DNA from: Burkholderiaceae bacterium
GTDB taxonomy: Bacteria > Pseudomonadota > Gammaproteobacteria > Burkholderiales > Burkholderiaceae_C
Length of the DNA: 35,389 bases
Assembly (NCBI GenBank): GCA_913776825.1
Contig: CAJYPV010000001.1
Location: 1 to 35,389, forward strand
Direction: 5' to 3'
The notes below the pieces were generated by a model that worked only from the letters and a program-made list of their open reading frames with translations, had not been told where the DNA came from and ran no database searches. Below are positions 1-7,682 of the stretch, piece by piece. Position 1 is the stretch's first letter. The number at the start of each line of letters is the position of its first letter. A program made the position numbers and the translations under genes.

Positions 1-76
1 ACTCCCCTCGGTGCTCCTGCACCATCCTCACGGCACGCTCGCGCACCTCGGGTGAGAACTTGTTCGACTTGCTCAT
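1..76 (-). CDS. IS3-family transposase OrfA, N-terminal part (runs off the window)
   Basis: The minus strand reads MSKSNKFSPEVRERAVRMVQ and continues to the window edge, 25 codons in all. This is the usual start of the IS3-family OrfA helix-turn-helix protein, which binds the element's ends and is normally joined to OrfB by a -1 frameshift. A possible ribosome binding site (GAGGA) lies about 7 bases before the ATG. Only the first part of the HTH domain is visible, so the exact subgroup cannot be named. Confidence 0.8.
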   Translation of the reverse strand, partial: MSKSNKFSPEVRERAVRMVQEHRGE

Positions 77-126
77 GGCTCAATCCTCTCAGAGTGTTGA
101 GCCTCCTCAAAATCCGGGGCGCTTCA
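1..126 (-). mobile_element. IS3-family element, left end only (partial)
   Basis: The first 126 bases hold the upstream end of an insertion sequence whose body lies outside the window. Read on the minus strand, the terminal inverted repeat starts TGAAGCGCCCCGG (bases 126-114), followed by a short leader and the start of an OrfA at base 76. This repeat and OrfA start are typical of IS3-family elements. The element has landed inside the 3' part of the gene at 107-811. The target duplication cannot be checked because the other end is not in the window. Confidence 0.8.
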
Positions 127-811
127 CGTCCTTGGCCGTCGGTGTCTTCAGGCCTTGGGATTTGAGGTGACGTTGGACCAGTTCGAAGACGGCATCCATG
201 GCGATGAACGTTGCAATCCCAGCTTCCTCCTCGAACTCAGGATAGACGGTCAGCATGTCGCACTTCACGAGCGCCTGAATCGCTCGTATAGCCACAAGGT
301 TGTCTGATGAGATGGAATGCCAATATCGCTGCATCCAACGAATGTTGATTTCGCTGGGGTCGGACGGCCCCCAAAATCGCGCGAGGTCTTCCGGCCGACG
401 TGGCGTCCTGAATGCAGGGAGTCCTTCGATCAGTCGGCGCACCGACGCGATGCTCCCAGCACTTTGCAGGTCGAGCGCCGCCCCGGTGATGAAGACATCG
501 CCGTGCGCCACGGGATAGAACATGCAGCGGCGGTCCGTGAACCGCTCACAAAACATGAGAGCTCCCAGTAGCCGCACCAGCTCTGGCTGCATCCAGTCGA
601 CTTCGCTGTAAGGCAGCTTCTCGGTCCGAGACCAACGGATGTCCGGCGTCACGGCGAAGACGAGTTCGTCATCTGCGAAGAAGCACGCTGAGGCGGTGCC
701 GAAGCTGCCACGGGGGTAGAGGCCCGTCAGCTTGAACGGAGTCACCCGATAGCGTCGCGCGTCCGCTTGATGTGGATAGTGATCGAGCAGTCGAAGCTTC
801 ACAGCATGCAT
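107..811 (-). pseudogene. Hypothetical protein, 3' end removed by IS3 insertion
   Basis: Open frame of 234 codons starting MHAVKLRLLDHYPHQ. I do not recognise the family. The protein looks soluble, has no signal peptide or membrane segment, and is rich in aromatic and arginine residues. The last five codons (KRPGF and the stop) are read from the inverted repeat of the IS3 element, so native sequence ends near codon 229 and the true C-terminus is lost; the product may still be made as a truncated or fused form. A scrap of another minus-strand gene ends 23 bases upstream of the start, so the two may once have been one operon. G+C is lower than in the core genes downstream, which suggests acquired DNA. 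Confidence 0.6.
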
Positions 812-834
812 CGTCGTGGGATAGACAAAGCATG

Positions 835-963
835 CTAGCGGCTACTTTGAAGCTTCTTGAGGTAGGCAGAGCGCTCAGTCAGGGGGCGAAAACCTGCCAG
901 CTGGTTTTCAGAGACCGACCACAGAATCTCGACGCCTCCGATTTCAGACAAGAACCTGATTAA
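835..963 (-). pseudogene. C-terminal fragment of an unknown protein
   Basis: On the minus strand a 42-codon open frame runs from just after an in-frame stop (964-966) to a TAG at 835-837. It includes the stretches EIGGVEILWSVSENQLAGF and RPLTERSAYLKKLQ, which look like natural protein rather than a shadow frame. There is no ATG, only a possible TTG, so it is best read as the tail of a gene whose 5' part is lost. It sits 23 bases upstream of the truncated gene at 107-811 on the same strand. The family is not recognised. Confidence 0.35.
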
Positions 964-1194
964 TCAGGCGCAAACGTGCTCAGGCACGCCGGTTGAAACG
1001 ATACTAATCATGCGTTTTTGGATAAGTTGGCCAAGTCATTGATTAGCTGGGAATTTCTCGGTCGGTTTGGACAGGCACCTATTTATCATGCCCAATCGCG
1101 AAGGTGCGGGTCTACGTCGATTTCCTCGAAGCTCACCTCACCGCACCTTGACGCAGCGGGCTTTGGATCAGTGAGCCTGAGGGATTGCGACGAC

Positions 1195-2493
1195 ATGTCT
1201 GTGCCTCCGCCAGCTGCGCCGTCATCGCCGTCGACATCGACATCGACATCGGCACCAGGATCCGCAATGCCATCGCCATCCACGACCGCGTCCTCGCCTC
1301 CGGCGCCCCACCGAGGCACGCCGCTCGAAGTCTTCCTGGTCTTCCTCCAACTCGGCCTGAGCGCCTTCGGCGGGCCGTCGGCGCACATCGGCTACTTCCG
1401 CACGGCCTTCGTCGAACGTCGTGCCTGGCTGGATGACGCGCACTTCTCCGAGCTGCTGGCGCTGACCCAGTTGCTGCCGGGGCCGTCGAGCAGCCAGCTC
1501 GGCATGGCGCTGGGCCAGCATCGCGCGGGGCGGTGGGGCGCGCTGGCGGCCTGGCTGGGCTTCACGCTGCCGTCGGCGCTGCTGATGATCCTGCTGGGCG
1601 TGAGCGCCGCGCAGTGGCAGGGCGCGGCGAGCGCCGGCTGGCTGCACGGCCTGAAGATCGCTGCGGTGGCGGTGGTCGCGCACGCGGTGGTGGGCATGGC
1701 GCGCAGCCTGTGTCGAGGTCCGTTGCCGGCGTTGACCGCCGTGATGGCGGCGCTGGTGATGTGGACCGTTCCCGGGCAGTGGGCGCAGTGGCTGGCGATC
1801 GGGCTGGGCGCCCTCGTCGGACAGTGGCTGCGGTCCACGGCGCCCGCGATGCCCGCGACCCCCGCCGCGCCAGCGATCGCGTCGCGCGCTGCGGTGGCGG
1901 CGTTGATCGCCTGCCTGCTGCTGCTGATCGGACTGCCGTGGCTCGCGTCCGCGACGGGCTCGCCGTGGTTGCAGGCGATCTCGGTGTTCTATCGCTCCGG
2001 CGCGCTGGTCTTCGGCGGCGGGCATGTGGTGCTGCCGCTGCTGCATCAGGGCGTGGTCGAGCCCGGCTGGGTCAGCCCGGACCTGTTCCTCAGCGGCTAT
2101 GGCGCCGCTCAGGCGCTGCCGGGGCCGCTGTTCGCCTTTGGCGGCTTTCTCGGCGCGGTGTTGCCGGCGCCGTGCGGCGGATGGTTCTCGGGCGTGGTGA
2201 TGCTGGTGGCGCTTTTCGCGCCCGGCGCGCTGCTGATGCTGGGTGCGCTGCCGTTCTGGACGGCGTGGCGCCAGCATCCCCGCTGGCGAGGCAGCGTGGC
2301 CGGCATCAATGCCGCCGTGGTTGGACAGCTGGCCGCCGCGCTGGTTCGACCGATCGGCCTGAGCGCCATCACCGGCCTCGCCGATCTGGCGCTGGCCGTG
2401 CTCGCCTTTGGGCTGCTGCTGTCGGGACGCGTGCGTCCTTTGCTCGTGCTGGCATTGGCGGCCGCAGCCGGCGGCATGTGGGTGATGCGCTAA
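1195..2493 (+). CDS. chrA: Chromate transporter, ChrA (CHR) family
   Basis: Product of 432 residues, an inner-membrane transporter expected to export chromate by proton-driven antiport. After an unusual N-terminal tail of about 40 Ser/Thr/Pro/Ala residues comes the CHR signature (FLQLGLSAFGGPSAHIGYF, then LTQLLPGPSSSQLG). A second half repeats the pattern (FYRSGALVFGGGHVVLPLL, AQALPGPLFAFGGFLG), as expected for a two-domain long-chain ChrA with about ten hydrophobic segments. The frame is open back to 1018, but 1195 is preferred because a GAGGGA-like site lies about ten bases before this ATG and the family does not need the extra residues. No ChrB regulator is adjacent. The 230 bases before it show no clear gene. 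Confidence 0.88.
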   Translation: MSVPPPAAPSSPSTSTSTSAPGSAMPSPSTTASSPPAPHRGTPLEVFLVFLQLGLSAFGGPSAHIGYFRTAFVERRAWLDDAHFSELLALTQLLPGPSSSQLGMALGQHRAGRWGALAAWLGFTLPSALLMILLGVSAAQWQGAASAGWLHGLKIAAVAVVAHAVVGMARSLCRGPLPALTAVMAALVMWTVPGQWAQWLAIGLGALVGQWLRSTAPAMPATPAAPAIASRAAVAALIACLLLLIGLPWLASATGSPWLQAISVFYRSGALVFGGGHVVLPLLHQGVVEPGWVSPDLFLSGYGAAQALPGPLFAFGGFLGAVLPAPCGGWFSGVVMLVALFAPGALLMLGALPFWTAWRQHPRWRGSVAGINAAVVGQLAAALVRPIGLSAITGLADLALAVLAFGLLLSGRVRPLLVLALAAAAGGMWVMR

Positions 2494-2651
2494 GCGACGC
2501 AGCGCAGTAGCAGGCCGCGAAGCGCGGTCGATGCAGCCGCCTGGGATCGTCGACCGCCATGCTGACGTCAAGACCCACCTCCATCCCGATCGCCATGGCG
2601 GCAGAGGCGCGCATGTCCCAGGCGTCAGCGGCGCCGCCGCGCGCCTGCCCG

Positions 2652-2665
2652 TTGACTTTTGTCAT
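2652..2665 (+). promoter_or_regulatory. FNR/Dnr-like operator upstream of usp
   Basis: TTGACTTTTGTCAT is a near-palindrome with the layout TTGAC-N4-GTCA(A/T), matching Crp/Fnr-family (FNR, Anr, Dnr, FixK) sites in all but the last base. It lies 119 bases before the usp start codon, a plausible position for an activator of a promoter near 2690-2705. Anaerobic control of usp genes is known in other proteobacteria. I see no strong -10 box, so this is a motif-level call only. Confidence 0.4.
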
Positions 2666-2784
2666 CGGTCATTTCAACCTCTGACGCAAGCTTCGAGCGG
2701 GGATCACGGCGATCGTGTGGAGCGATCCGTCCCCATCGCCCAGTCGCTGATCGCGTCGGGCTGTCCCATTTCAGGAGCCGCATC

Positions 2785-3288
2785 ATGTACCGCTCGATTC
2801 TGGTGCCCATCGATGGCAGCGAGATCGCCTCACGAGGCCTGCAGCAGGCCATCGGCCTGGCCAAGGCCTTGCAGGCCCGCATCACGCTGCTGCATGTGCT
2901 GGATCTCTATCCCTTCTTCGGCCACAGCGCCACCAGCAGCGAGCTGGAACGGCTGCTGGCCTCGCGCCGCGATGCGGCCCATGCGCTGCTGGCCTCGTCC
3001 GCGCTGGATGTGCGGGACGCCGGCGTGGCGGTGAAGACCGAGCTCAAGGAATCGCTGGACAAACACGCCGGCCCGCACATCGTTGCCCAGGCGATTGCGC
3101 ATCAATGCGACCTGATCGTCATGGGCACCCACGGCCGACGCGGCGTCACCCGCTTGCTGCTGGGCAGCGACGCATCGCTGGTGCTGCGCGACAGCCCGGT
3201 ACCGGTGTTGCTGGTGGGTCCGCCGACGGACCACCCCGCGCACGCCAGCACGGCCGCATCGGCCGATGCGACGGGCGCCGCGTCATGA
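2785..3288 (+). CDS. Universal stress protein, UspA family
   Basis: Cytoplasmic protein of 167 residues, single Usp domain. It begins MYRSILVPIDGSEIASRGL and contains the ATP-binding pattern G-x2-G-x9-G-S in GTHGRRGVTRLLLGS, followed by SPVPVLLV, so it belongs to the nucleotide-binding (MJ0577-like) branch rather than the E. coli UspA branch that lacks the motif. The final 20 residues are a loose Ala/Thr-rich tail. An AGGAG site at 2773-2777 fixes the start. The stop overlaps the start of the next small gene (ATGA), and an FNR-like box lies upstream, so a role in low-oxygen or stationary-phase survival is a fair inference. Confidence 0.9.
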   Translation: MYRSILVPIDGSEIASRGLQQAIGLAKALQARITLLHVLDLYPFFGHSATSSELERLLASRRDAAHALLASSALDVRDAGVAVKTELKESLDKHAGPHIVAQAIAHQCDLIVMGTHGRRGVTRLLLGSDASLVLRDSPVPVLLVGPPTDHPAHASTAASADATGAAS

Positions 3289-3380
3289 CCTGGATCGCGT
3301 GGCTGGCGCTGGGATTGCTGGCTGGCGGGCTGATCATCCTGGTGACCAAGGTGCTGCAGCTGTTGCTGTCCCAGGACTGA
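3285..3380 (+). CDS. 31-residue single-pass membrane peptide coupled to usp
   Basis: A tiny frame starts at the ATG inside the ATGA overlap with the usp stop. It encodes MTWIAWLALGLLAGGLIILV and a short tail ending LLLSQD. About 22 residues form one strong transmembrane helix, with a lysine near the inner end. No separate ribosome binding site is needed if translation is coupled to usp. Length and hydrophobicity look like a real membrane microprotein, but no family is recognised. It could anchor the stress protein to the membrane or act on its own; both are inference. Confidence 0.5.
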   Translation: MTWIAWLALGLLAGGLIILVTKVLQLLLSQD

Positions 3381-3384
3381 GCTT

Positions 3385-3421
3385 GGCGCTGCGCTCAGGA
3401 CTGGGTCCGGCGCTGCGCTCA
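3385..3421. repeat. Short direct repeat, two copies 24 bases apart
   Basis: GGCGCTGCGCTCA occurs at 3385-3397 and again at 3409-3421, in the gap between the microprotein and the convergent response regulator gene. The surrounding CAGGACTGGGTCC and ACCAGGCCC parts are also similar. No T-run follows, so this is not an obvious terminator. Confidence 0.4.
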
Positions 3422-3458
3422 AAACCAGGCCCGGCACTGAGCGGCGAGGGCGCGCGTC

Positions 3459-4862
3459 CTACTTCAATCCCAGCCGATTGAGCTTCTTGATCAGCCCGAC
3501 GCGCGAGACCCCGAGTCGCCGCGCCGCTTCGGACTGATTGCCGCCGCTGGCGGCCATCGCCTCGCTGATCAGTCGGCGTTCCAGCTCGGTCAGCGCCTGA
3601 TCGAGCAGGCCGCCGGCGTCCTCTGCGGCGCCTGCCGCGCCCGCGCCAGCGGCACCGGCCGCACCGAACGCACCGCCGTTCGCCGGCGTTTCGCCAGCGG
3701 CCAGTCCCAGCGCTTCGGCATCGATCTCCTGTTGACCGGGCAGCAGCAAGGCAGCGGCGGCATCGACCACCGCCTTGAGCTCGCGCACATTGCCAGGCCA
3801 GTCGCGCGCCACCAGCCAGCCGAGGCCGCTGGGTGAGAGCCCGACGCCGCGCTGCCGCGCGAAGCGCGTGCTCAGCACTGCCACATCGGGGCGACGCTCC
3901 GACAGGCCGGGCGTGCGCAGCACCACGCCTTTCAAGCGGTAGTAGAGGTCCTCGCGGAACTCGCCGGTGCGGACCATGGCTTCCAGATCGCGATGGGTGG
4001 CGGCCACCACCCGCACCTCGCTGCTGCGAGTGCTGCGGCCCCCGACCGGCATGAAGCTGCCCTCCTGCAGAAAGCGCAGCAGCTTGACCTGCATCGCGGG
4101 CGGCATCTCGCCGACCTCGTCCAGGAACAGCGTGCCGCCGCGCGCCACCTCCACCAGACCGGGCTGGTCGCGATAAGCGCCGGTGAAGCTGCCCTTCACA
4201 TGGCCGAACAGCTCGCTTTCCAACAGCTCGGCCGACAAGGCGCCGCAGTGCACCGGCACGAACGGCGCAGCGGCCTGCGCGCTGTGCTCATGCAGCGCGC
4301 GCGCCACCAATTCCTTGCCGGTGCCGGTGGGTCCCAGCACCAGCACATTCACCCGCGTCGGTGCCACGCGCCGCACCATCGCCCGCAGGTTCTGCATGAC
4401 CGGGGTCTGGCCGACCAGGCCCATCGACGCCTCGCCCTGGTCCTGCCGCAGACGGATCAGCTCCTGATCCAGCCGATGCTTGCGCAGGGCGCGCATCACG
4501 ACGAAGCGCAGCAGGTCGGGATCGATCGGCTTGGGCAGGAAATCCCAGGCGCCCAGTTCGGCGGCGCGCAGGGCCAGGTCATGCTGGGCATGACCCGTCA
4601 ACACCACCACCGGCGCGCCCTTGAAGCTCGGGATCAGGGCCAGGCCTTGCTCGGGATCCATGCTGGGCGGCATGGCCAGATCCAGCAGCACCAGGTCCGG
4701 ACGCTCGGCAGCGAATTGCGCGCTGGCCTGATCGCCGTCGCCCGCCGTGATCACCTCATGGCCGAGGTTGCGCAGGAACGCGCCGCCCAGTCGCTGGAAC
4801 GCGGGCTCGTCATCGACCAGCAAGACGCGGCCGGGCAGGTCATCGGAAGGCGAGGCGCTCAT
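3459..4862 (-). CDS. Sigma-54-dependent response regulator (NtrC/AtoC type)
   Basis: 467 residues with three domains. The receiver (about 12-130) has the acidic pair in LLVDDEP, the phospho-acceptor D61 in LLDLAMP and K111 in LPKPID. The AAA+ domain (about 148-375) has Walker A GPTGTGK (177-183), the sigma-54 contact loop GSFTGA (224-229, Ser for the usual Ala) and Walker B GGTLFLDEVGEMP. An Ala/Gly-rich linker leads to a Fis-type HTH ending NQSEAARRLGVSRVGLIKKL. It should activate sigma-54 promoters when phosphorylated. Its start overlaps the stop of the upstream kinase gene by ATGA, so the pair is translationally coupled. No sigma-54 promoter was recognised in the window, so the target genes are unknown. 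Confidence 0.93.
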   Translation of the reverse strand: MSASPSDDLPGRVLLVDDEPAFQRLGGAFLRNLGHEVITAGDGDQASAQFAAERPDLVLLDLAMPPSMDPEQGLALIPSFKGAPVVVLTGHAQHDLALRAAELGAWDFLPKPIDPDLLRFVVMRALRKHRLDQELIRLRQDQGEASMGLVGQTPVMQNLRAMVRRVAPTRVNVLVLGPTGTGKELVARALHEHSAQAAAPFVPVHCGALSAELLESELFGHVKGSFTGAYRDQPGLVEVARGGTLFLDEVGEMPPAMQVKLLRFLQEGSFMPVGGRSTRSSEVRVVAATHRDLEAMVRTGEFREDLYYRLKGVVLRTPGLSERRPDVAVLSTRFARQRGVGLSPSGLGWLVARDWPGNVRELKAVVDAAAALLLPGQQEIDAEALGLAAGETPANGGAFGAAGAAGAGAAGAAEDAGGLLDQALTELERRLISEAMAASGGNQSEAARRLGVSRVGLIKKLNRLGLK

Positions 4863-6814
4863 CGGGGAAGCTCCAGGGTGAAGCAGGTGTGCCAGGGCGG
4901 TCGGTCGGTGAGCATCACGCGACCGTCATGTGCCTGGGCAATGCGGGCGACGATCGCCAGCCCCAGCCCGGTCCCGCCGGGACTGCGGGAGGCGAAGGGC
5001 TCGAACAGGCGATCGCGGAAATCCGCCGGCACGCCCGCGCCCATGTCGCAGACATGCAATCGGAGTCGATCAGGGCTGTGCAGTTCCAGGTCGATGACGC
5101 AGCCGTCCGGCGAGGCACCGCGGGCGTTCTCGATCAGGTTGACCAGCGCCTGTTCGATGCGGCGGGCATCGAGCCGATCGGTCCACAGCGCATCGGGCCA
5201 AGCCTCCCCCAATCGCACGCCGGGCTCGCGCTGGACGAGGCGATCCACCAGCGCGCGCAGGTCGCAGCGCTCGAGGTGCAGCTTCCACGGCTTGGCGTAA
5301 TCCAGCAGATCCGTCGTGAGATGCGCGATGCGGGCCACCTGCGCGCTCACTTCCTGCCGGGTCTCGGAGGGCGCCAGCGCCACGGCCATGCCGATGATGT
5401 TGAGCGGATTGCGAATGTCATGAGCCACGGTCGCGGCCAGCGCCCCCAGCTCCGCCAGCCGGGCCTGGATCTGACGATCCCGCTCGCGCGCGGCGACCGC
5501 CTGCGCCTGGGCCACCCGCTGGGCCGCATCGGCGAGCACGCTGGCAAAGAGCGCCGCCACATGCCGCTGGCCCGGTGGGGCCGCGTCCCAGCCGGACCAT
5601 GAGGCCGTCCATTGTTGGCCGACGTGCTGCAGCGCGAGCAGCGGCGGCTGTGAGCGACCCGCTACTGCGGCGGGCGCGTGGAGCGCGTCCGAACGCGAGG
5701 CCGACATGGAGGCGGTGGCGGTCGAATCGCGTGATGAGATGACGGCCTGCTCGGGTTCAGCGATCGGCAGCGCGGCCGTGGTCTCGGGCGGGTGGCCCTT
5801 GTCGGCCGCATCGCTCCCCATCGCCGGATCGTCCACCCGCACCGCCACCGGCGTGCCGAGCCGCTGGCTCAGCAGCGTGGCGGCCGTGGTCGACAGCGTG
5901 TCCAGACGGTCGGCGCTCTCCAGCGCGTGGCGCCAGGCGGCGAGGTCCTGCGCGCTGACCTCGCCACCCGGATAGATCAGTCGCTGCACGAAGCGGCGCA
6001 CCGGTCCATTCAGCGCCAGGCAGCCCGCTGCGACCGCGATGCCGCTCAGCCAGCGGGATTCGAAGGGCAGCAGCAGCGGCATCAAACCGACGATCGCCGC
6101 GCCGGCCGCCAGCAACAGTGTCCAAACCAAGGCCTTGCCCGCCCACGCGTTGGCGACGAACACGCCATAACGCAAGATGCCGTAGACCAGCATCAACGGA
6201 TAGAGCGGCAGCGCCAGCAGCGGGAAGGGATAGATCGGCCAGTCCATCAGCGCGATCGCATATCCCGCCAGACAGATCACGCCCCACAGGCAGGACGCGG
6301 TGACCGCCGCGACCTGCGCGCGCGCAGGGCCCTGGCCGTCGCGGCCCGACCTCAGCAGCGTCCACACCAGCACCGACACGCCGGCGATGCCCAGCACCAC
6401 CCAGGACACGCTGGTGATCACGGCGGCGGTCTCGGCATAGGCCAGTCGTCCGATGTCGGGATGCACGGCGAAGCGCGCCGGCAAGAGCAACTGCGACGCC
6501 AGCGAGGCCAGCGCGCCCAACGCATAGCCGGCCCGGACCCAGCCCATCGCGACCGGTGCGCGGCAGAACACCACGCAGAAGTGGAAGAAGACGGCGGAGG
6601 TCAGCGGCGCGGTCGCCAGCAGGTGCAGGGCCAGGGTGTCGACGCCCGGGCCGAACCAATTCGACAGCTCATTGCCGGCGATCCAGACCGCGATCGCGGC
6701 CAGAAAGGCCGCCAGCAGCCGGCCGCCGGCCACCCGGTCCGCCCAGGCCAGCAGCACCCCCGCCAGCAGCAGCGTTTCGACCAGCGACAGCCCCATCGCG
6801 ACTCGGATCAGCAT
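4859..6814 (-). CDS. Membrane sensor histidine kinase, partner of the sigma-54 regulator
   Basis: 651 residues. The first 290 or so contain about eight hydrophobic segments starting MLIRVAMGLSLVETLLLAG, with no obvious periplasmic sensor domain, so the signal is probably sensed in or at the membrane. A linker region of low similarity follows. The HisKA dimerisation helix carries the phospho-accepting H465 in VAHDIRNPLN; the ATPase domain has an N box (ALVNLIENARGA), a G1 box (CDMGAGVP) and a G2 box (GGTGLGLAIV) close to the C-terminus. The frame is open much further upstream, but MLIRV is chosen because it begins the first membrane helix and the earlier part reads as non-coding. No good ribosome site is visible. 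It should phosphorylate the regulator encoded next. Confidence 0.9.
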   Translation of the reverse strand: MLIRVAMGLSLVETLLLAGVLLAWADRVAGGRLLAAFLAAIAVWIAGNELSNWFGPGVDTLALHLLATAPLTSAVFFHFCVVFCRAPVAMGWVRAGYALGALASLASQLLLPARFAVHPDIGRLAYAETAAVITSVSWVVLGIAGVSVLVWTLLRSGRDGQGPARAQVAAVTASCLWGVICLAGYAIALMDWPIYPFPLLALPLYPLMLVYGILRYGVFVANAWAGKALVWTLLLAAGAAIVGLMPLLLPFESRWLSGIAVAAGCLALNGPVRRFVQRLIYPGGEVSAQDLAAWRHALESADRLDTLSTTAATLLSQRLGTPVAVRVDDPAMGSDAADKGHPPETTAALPIAEPEQAVISSRDSTATASMSASRSDALHAPAAVAGRSQPPLLALQHVGQQWTASWSGWDAAPPGQRHVAALFASVLADAAQRVAQAQAVAARERDRQIQARLAELGALAATVAHDIRNPLNIIGMAVALAPSETRQEVSAQVARIAHLTTDLLDYAKPWKLHLERCDLRALVDRLVQREPGVRLGEAWPDALWTDRLDARRIEQALVNLIENARGASPDGCVIDLELHSPDRLRLHVCDMGAGVPADFRDRLFEPFASRSPGGTGLGLAIVARIAQAHDGRVMLTDRPPWHTCFTLELPR

Positions 6815-6826
6815 GTGTATACGTCG

Positions 6827-6855
6827 TTGACAGTCCGCAGGAGCGCGACTGTATC
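6827..6855 (+). promoter_or_regulatory. Sigma-70-type promoter for the DUF4166 operon
   Basis: TTGACA (6827-6832), a 17-base spacer, and TGTATC (6850-6855) form a near-consensus -35 and a moderate -10 on the plus strand. Transcription would start near 6862, about 95 bases before the DUF4166 start codon at 6956. The divergent histidine kinase gene starts at 6814, so the two promoters share this short region. Confidence 0.5.
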
Positions 6856-6955
6856 CGAGGGGCACAGGTCCATCGCCCGGTCTGAATGAAATCAAGCACT
6901 TGGCGCATCCGGGAGGGCCTGTTCCACCTGGCCCGCTTCTCGCAATAAGAGAGGC

Positions 6956-7681
6956 ATGAACACCCTGATCGATCGCCTCCTCCCCTCGCGCCGCTTTGAC
7001 GCGATCCGTTCGTTCTTCATCGCAGGCATCGGGTCGGCCCAGGCCCCGGGCGAGGCTGCGGCGCCATCGTCGTCCGCATCGTCCGCCTCGACGGCCGAGG
7101 CCCTGCATCTCGACCAACTGATCGGTCCCGACGCCTGGTCGCGTCTGGCGCCTGCGGTGCGTCGTCGCTTCGGCGCCAAGGCCGGTCCCGTCAGCTATCA
7201 AGGGCATCTCGACCTGCGCTGCTCGCGCCTGGGCCGGCTGCTGGCCTGGCTCGCCTGGCCCCTGCGCGGTCCGCTGGTGCCGAGCTGCGCCACCCAAGTC
7301 CCGACCGAAGTGACGGTCACGCCGGACGGGCACGGCGGTGTGGTGTGGTCCCGCCGCATGGGCGATCGGATCGTGCAGTCGGTCAAGCGCGCCCATCCGA
7401 CCCACGGCGTGCTGGAGCGCACCCGAGGCGGCCTGGCGATGGCGCTGGATGTGTTCGAAGAAGAAGGCGCGCTGGTGTTCCAGAGCCGCCATTACCTGTG
7501 GTGCGTCGGTCCGATCCGGCTGCGCGTGCCGACGCTGCTGAGCCCGGGCCGCTGCCGGGTCGAACACCGCGACCTCGGCCATGACGGCCGGTTTCGCTTC
7601 ACCTTGACCATGACCCATCCGTGCTGGGGCGTGACCTTTGAACAGACCGGCGAGTTTCTCGACCCGGTCCAGGAGAACTGA
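6956..7681 (+). CDS. DUF4166 domain protein
   Basis: 241 residues, probably soluble. After a variable first 50 residues the protein follows the DUF4166 pattern: LIGPDAWSRLAPAVRRRF, then GHLDLRCSRLGRLLAWLAWP, a PTEVTVTPD strand, VWSRRMGDRIVQSVKR, and a C-terminal FTLTMTHPCWGVTFEQTGEF block. The biochemical role of this domain is unknown; it is often found fused or next to NAD-dependent epimerase-like and membrane proteins, as here. An AAGAGAGG site precedes the ATG. The next gene starts two bases after this stop, so they form an operon. Confidence 0.8.
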   Translation: MNTLIDRLLPSRRFDAIRSFFIAGIGSAQAPGEAAAPSSSASSASTAEALHLDQLIGPDAWSRLAPAVRRRFGAKAGPVSYQGHLDLRCSRLGRLLAWLAWPLRGPLVPSCATQVPTEVTVTPDGHGGVVWSRRMGDRIVQSVKRAHPTHGVLERTRGGLAMALDVFEEEGALVFQSRHYLWCVGPIRLRVPTLLSPGRCRVEHRDLGHDGRFRFTLTMTHPCWGVTFEQTGEFLDPVQEN

Positions 7682-7682
7682 C

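Noticed and set aside
772..963. Plus-strand 63-codon frame
   Set aside because: The minus strand of the same region reads as protein-like sequence; the plus frame has no ribosome binding site or recognisable pattern.
1222..2571. Long minus-strand open frame of 449 codons opposite chrA
   Set aside because: Composed almost only of Arg, Gln, His, Gly and Ala; a typical shadow of a high-GC gene on the other strand, while the plus strand has clear chromate transporter motifs.
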